Shown piece by piece: positions 59,152 to 64,000 of a stretch of 64,000 bases of DNA. The stretch lies in NCBI GenBank assembly GCA_000711775.1, contig ARYC01000579.1, positions 21,694-85,693 of the forward strand, given 5' to 3'. Below the pieces are notes generated by a model. The model searched no databases and was not told where the DNA came from. It saw only the letters and a list, made by a program, of their open reading frames with translations. This DNA comes from Oxytricha trifallax. Lineage: Eukaryota; Ciliophora; Spirotrichea; Sporadotrichida; Oxytrichidae. The position numbers and the translations under genes are program-made. How positions within the stretch are numbered: position 1 is the first letter of the stretch; each line of letters starts with the position of its first letter.

Positions 59152-62100
59152 TTATAGAATTTGCTTGTTACAGCCCATCATTTAAATTAATCTTGACTTT
59201 CCATAGGCAAAATTACTTAACCAATTTCGTAAATAAATCTAAGGCACATGATTTTTGATAATTTAGTTTCATTTAATATTTTGAACTTTTATGCACTGAT
59301 CTCAACTTTAAACTTTCCCTTAATGGATTGTTCGAAGACTTTTCGTATATTAAAGAGATATACTTTTCCTTTTATACTTAAGCAAAGCATTATGAAGAAT
59401 ACGTAAACTGACAAATAATAATGGCAACACGATCCTGTATGTTTTTTTGTTTTGCTTTCAATCTTAATCTATTAATTTCGCCACAAAATATATATAACTA
59501 TGTAGGATTAAAAATTTATGAAGAAAGTCATTGAAGTTTTTAGAAATTTCGTTCTATACTTTCTAAAACATTTTCAAATCTCAATTTTGAGATAATTGAG
59601 CAGCATCTCGTCGGCAAAAAAGGAAAAGCAAAGAATAAATATTGTAGAGAATTTCAATTTGGTTAATCTGTAGCAATGCGTTTTATGCGAAAATTAGTCA
59701 AAGGCTTGAACTGCCTCACTGAAAGTATGAGCCTTCCTATGATACACTATTCTCGATATGCTAAGATGAGATTTAAGAAATTGAACAATAAGGATTCTAT
59801 GAAAGATTCATAGTGTACTTGAAGTATCATAAAATATTAAATGGCGTGCGTGCTCTTGACTTCAATTTTTATAAAATCTTATATAAACAATACTTCTAAA
59901 ACAAAAAGATCTCTTTATTTATACATTGCTCATTATTATCATGAATATCAATTAAAGCTTTAAAGTGCCTCTCTGAGAAAGTGAATTGGAAATTTCTGGA
60001 TAGTAGACATATTTTGAAAAAGAAAAGTTTGCGCGCCTCTCCTATATTTGGATTTGGAAAAAGCCCGTTTAAAATTAAATCACTATTGACCTTCACTTAA
60101 GAAGGTGCTCATAACAATTAAAACATACAGAGCTGAAATAAGCCTTTTCTTAATTCCTTTATCACTCTTCGAAAGAAACTAACATTATTTTGAAACTGCA
60201 TTGATTTAACTCTCTTTTTGATTATAGAATTTGCTTGTTACAGCCCATCATTTAAATTAATCTTGACTTTCCATAGGCAAAATTACTTAACCAATTTCGT
60301 AAATAAATCTAAGGCACATGATTTTTGATAATTTAGTTTCATTTAATATTTTGAACTTTTATGCACTGATCTCAACTTTAAACTTTCCCTTAATGGATTG
60401 TTCGAAGACTTTTCGTATATTAAAGAGATATACTTTTCCTTTTATACTTAAGCAAAGCATTATGAAGAATACGTAAACTGACAAATAATAATGGCAACAC
60501 GATCCTGTATGTTTTTTTGTTTTGCTTTCAATCTTAATCTATTAATTTCGCCACAAAATATTAATAACTATGTAGGATTAAAAAATATATGAAGAAAGTC
60601 TTTGAAGTTATTAGAAATTTCGTTCTATACTTTCTAAAACATTTTCAAATCTCAATTTTGAGATAATTGAGCAGCATCTCGTCGGCAAAAAAGGAAAAGC
60701 AAACAATAAATATTGTAGAGAATTTCAATTTGGTTAATCTGTAGCAATGCGTTTTATGCGAAAATTAGTCAAAGGCTTGAACTGCCTCACTGAAAGTATG
60801 AGCCTTCCTATGATACACTATTCTCGATATGCTAAGATGAGATTTAAGAAATTAAACAATAAGGATTCTATGAAAAATTCATAGTGTACTTGAAGTATCA
60901 TAAAATATTAAATGGCGTGCGTGCTCTTGACTTCAATTTTTATAAAATCTTATATAAACAATACTTCTAAAAACAAAAAGATCTCTTTATTTATACATTG
61001 CTCATTATTATCATGAATATCAATTAAAGCTTTAAAGTGCCTCTCTGAGAAAGTGAATTGGAAATTTCTGGATAGTAGACATATTTTGAAAAAGAAAAGT
61101 TTGCGCGCCTCTCCTATATTTGGATTTGGAAAAAGCCCGTTTAAAATTAAATCATTTTTGACCTTCACTTAAGAAGGTGCTCATAACAATTAAAACATAC
61201 AGAGCTGAAATAAGCCTTTTCTTAATTCCTTTATCACTCTTCGAAAGAAACTAAACTTATTTGTAACTGCATTGATTTAACTCTCTTTTTGATTATAGAA
61301 TTTGCTTGTTACAGCCCATCATTTAAATTAATCTTGACTTTCCATAGGCAAAATTACTTAACCGATTTCGTAAATAAATCTAAGGCACATGATTTTAGAT
61401 AGTTTAGTTTCATTTAATATTTTGAACTTTTATGCACTGATCTCAACTTTAAACTTTCCCTTAATGGATTGTTCGAAGATTTTTCGTATATTAAAGAGAT
61501 ATATTTTTCCTTTTATACTTAAGCAAAGCATTATGAAGAATACGTAAACTGACAAATAATAATGGCAACACGATCCTGTATGTTTTTTTGTTTTGCTTTC
61601 AATCTTAATCTATTAATTTCGCTACAAAATATTAATAACTATGTAGGATTAAAAAATATATGAAGAAAGTCTTTGAAGTTTTTAGAAATTTCGTTCTATA
61701 CTTTCTAAAACATTTTCAAATCTCAATTTTGAGATAATTGAGCAGCATCTCGTCGGCAAAAAAGGAAGAGCAAAGAATAAATATTGTAGAGAATTTCAAT
61801 TTGGTTAATCTGTAGCAATGCGTTTTATGCGAAAATTAGTCAAAGGCTTGAACTGCCTCACTGAAAGTATGAGCCTTCCTATGATACACTATTCTCGATA
61901 TGCTAAGATGAGATTTAAGAAATTGAACAATAAGGATTCTATGAAAGATTCATAGTGTACTTGAAGTATCATAAAATATTAAATGGCGTGCGTGCTCTTG
62001 ACTTCAATTTTTATAAAATCTTATATAAACAATACTTCTAAAACAAAAAGATCTCTTTATTTATATATTGCTCATTATTATCATGAATATCAATTAAAGC

Positions 62101-62602
62101 TTTAAAGTGTCTCTCTGAGAAAGTGAATTGGAAATTTCTAGATAGTAGACATTTTTTGAAAAAGAAAAGTTTGCGCGCCTCTCCTATATTTGATTTGGAA
62201 AAAGTCCGTTTAAAATTAAATCACTATTGACCTTCACTTAAGAAGGTGCTCATAACAATTAAAACATACAGAGCTGAAATAAGCCTTTTCTTAATTCCTT
62301 TATCACTCTTCGAAAGAAACTAAATTAATTTGTAACTGCATTGATTTAACTCTCTTTTTGATTTATAGAATTTGCTTGTTACAGCCCATCATTTAAATTA
62401 ATCTTGACTTTCCATAGGCAAAATTACTTAACCAATTTCGTAAATAAATCTAAGGCACATGATTTTTGATAATTTAGTTTCATTTAATATTTTGAACTTT
62501 TATGCACTGATCTCAACTTTAAACTTTCCCTTAATGGATTGTTCGAAGACTTTTCGTATATTAAAGAGATATACTTTTCCTTTTATACTTAAGCAAAGCA
62601 TT
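59082..62602. repeat. Tandem array of a 1.07-kb unit, 3.3 copies
   Basis: Units start at about 59082, 60150, 61222 and 62291 (TTAATTCCTTTATCACTCTTC), spacing 1068, 1072 and 1069 bp. The copies differ by only a few per cent by eye. The fourth is cut after about 310 bp by TBE D. Each unit contains a 66-72-codon minus-strand ORF (MKVNSDLILNGLFPNPNIG) at 59896-60096 and 60950-61168; the third copy loses a base there, so coding is doubtful. Confidence 0.95.
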
Positions 62603-64000
62603 CAAAACCCCAAAATCCTTTCAGTAGTTTGATTGAGTTTTTTATTGATAAAAGTAGACTATTAGTGCATACTTTATTTGGGTTTTAATCGGGTTTATGT
62701 AGGGTTTAATGTTTAAATATTAGCATTTTAAGTGAGTATAACAAGCGACTTTTTAAAATATTTCACACAAACATAAGCTTAGAGTCATGTGGTAGTTCTC
62801 TGAATTTTATCTTTCTAAGTTGATGTTTGATTGTCTCTATTGTTTGTTAATTCGCTTAGCTTGGCTTGATAATAGTTGAGTATGCAAGTTCTCTGAGACC
62901 TCCATTTATTTATTTTTTATCGAGATATTGTTTGATTCTTCGCTTAGAATCTCTCTAACTCCTGCAGCTATAGTAATCGTTCTTGGCATGTCGCTCTCTA
63001 TTATTATTACTGCTAGAGCCCAGATATCCCATTAAGTGTCTCCATCTCTCCAATCCTCTCTCTCTCTCTGGAAAATATCCAGGAGTACCGTATACATTTC
63101 CTTATGCAGAGCCTTGCACTCTTTGAGCTCTGTTGAAGTCTATAATATAAACTCTAAGAGGCTGAAAATTCAACATGATATTCTCTGGCTTTAAGTCTCT
63201 ATGAACATAACCTAGCTTGTGAAGCTCTTCAATCCCCTCAACTATCTGCTATACAATCTAGCCAATTTATCTCTGACATCTATTGTCAGATAAGAATTTT
63301 CTGTAAGTCATTTCTAGTAATGGAAGCCTGAAGGCTACATGATCTTTACCAAGTAAAATAGCATCAAGCTATATGATATGCCTTCACTCATTTAACTTTG
63401 CCTTTTAAAGAGCATAATACTCATTTGCAAATTCCATTTGGAACTTGTCATCAGCAAGGAAGTAATTGAATGGATATATCATGTAAGCATATTATTCATC
63501 AGTAATGACTCTCTTCTCTATTTTATCTTCAAGAGTGAGGTAGCTTTCTAGGCAAGAATCTAAGTCAAAAATTTATAATATGGGAATCTTCATTGCCTCT
63601 CTTTTAACCATGATTTTATTGATCTCAGAGACTGGAAATTACTTGACTGCTTTCTTCATTTTAACTTACTTCTAGACTTCAACTCTAAGAGACTCCACTG
63701 GGTTTCTTGATCTCCTCTTTTAGAGGAATCTATTCCCTGTAGGTTCATGATAAAGACAAAACTTTGATTGTGCTTTTTCTTTAAGTGCACTTTGAGGTCT
63801 CTAGTATGAGAATATGGCTTCTCACAGAGCTCACAGACATACTTCCCTTCTTTCTTTTAATGCTTGAGATATAATCTTGGCATATCGTTGTGTATATCTC
63901 TCAAGTGTCTCTTAAAAGTTGACTTGTAAGGAAAACTTTATTGCATTCTTTGCATTAATAGTCAACTTTGGCTGGTATTTATTAATGCTCTATGGCGGGT
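62603..64000. mobile_element. TBE transposon D, left part (continues beyond window)
   Basis: Starts CAAAACCCCAAAATCC immediately after ATT at 62600-62602, inside a tandem repeat unit. Beyond the telomeric tip the terminal repeat differs from A/B/C (CAGTAGTTTGATTGAG) and matches the fossil TBE. Only the zinc-finger/kinase gene lies in the window. Confidence 0.9.
62763..64000 (-). pseudogene. TBE D zinc-finger/kinase gene, 5' end outside or at window edge
   Basis: Stop TGA at 62763-62765 follows KIKFRELPHDSKLMFV, matching KINFRPLPHDPKVHFE of A. Upstream come GYVHRDLKPENIMLNF near 63200, IIDFNRAQR near 63145 (DFN again), EDWRDGD near 63050 and IIIESDMPR near 62985. Fingers near 63950-63790: CKECNKVF and, after a one-base shift, FKRHLRDIH; then YVCELCEKPYSHTRDLKVHL, which has both Cys, unlike A. 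At least one indel between the halves of the first finger makes the frame discontinuous. Confidence 0.8.

Noticed and set aside
59896-60096. 66-aa ORF in tandem units
   Set aside because: Present in units 1 and 2 because the units are nearly identical; unit 3 has a one-base loss in it and no homology was recognised.

Overview
The window looks like micronuclear (germline) DNA of a spirotrich ciliate of the Oxytricha/Sterkiella/Stylonychia type. Two signs point there. Reading frames stay open only if TAA and TAG are read as glutamine and TGA is the sole stop. And transposons with C4A4 telomere-like ends, flanked by 3-bp ANT duplications, have the three-gene layout of Oxytricha telomere-bearing elements (TBEs): a DDE transposase, a 22-kDa protein on the opposite strand, and a C2H2 zinc-finger/kinase protein. 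The DNA is very AT-rich and no complete ordinary host gene was found. Standard-code ORFs are mostly misleading here.

Layout. 1-1378: end of a zinc-finger/kinase gene of a divergent TBE-like family. 3750-12562: a fossil TBE, read as transposase(+), 22-kDa(-), zinc-finger/kinase(+), broken by four insertions: foldback 5081-5457, a 2.15-kb GC-rich element with telomere-like inverted ends (6805-8957), foldback 9795-10441 (8-bp duplication) and foldback 10988-12216 (6-bp duplication). 13500-15110: a decayed or IES-interrupted coding region on the minus strand. 21388-29565: TBE 'A', with a younger intact-ended TBE 'B' (23254-27360) inserted in its divergent promoter. 30386-38700: a degenerate LINE (endonuclease, then reverse transcriptase), split by TBE 'C' (32222-36169) and a G-run foldback (37270-37915). 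41274-45750: a divergent TBE-like element with the same three-gene order. 47.9-56.7 kb: more foldback/MITE elements, one enclosing a fibronectin-III-like coding block, and a GC-rich decayed gene at 54.4-55.3 kb. 58.5-59.1 kb: another coding remnant. 59082-62602: 3.3 tandem copies of a 1.07-kb unit, interrupted by TBE 'D', which runs off the window end.

How it fits together. In each TBE the transposase and zinc-finger/kinase genes share a strand and the 22-kDa gene faces the other way. The 22-kDa and kinase genes diverge from one intergenic region, which in B and C is full of GTAC palindromes. The zinc-finger/kinase frames of A and B are intact, while the transposases carry frameshifts. Several GC-rich coding islands could be macronuclear-destined segments (MDSs), captured host genes or element cargo; sequence alone does not decide. 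All family assignments come from reading translations by eye, with no database search.
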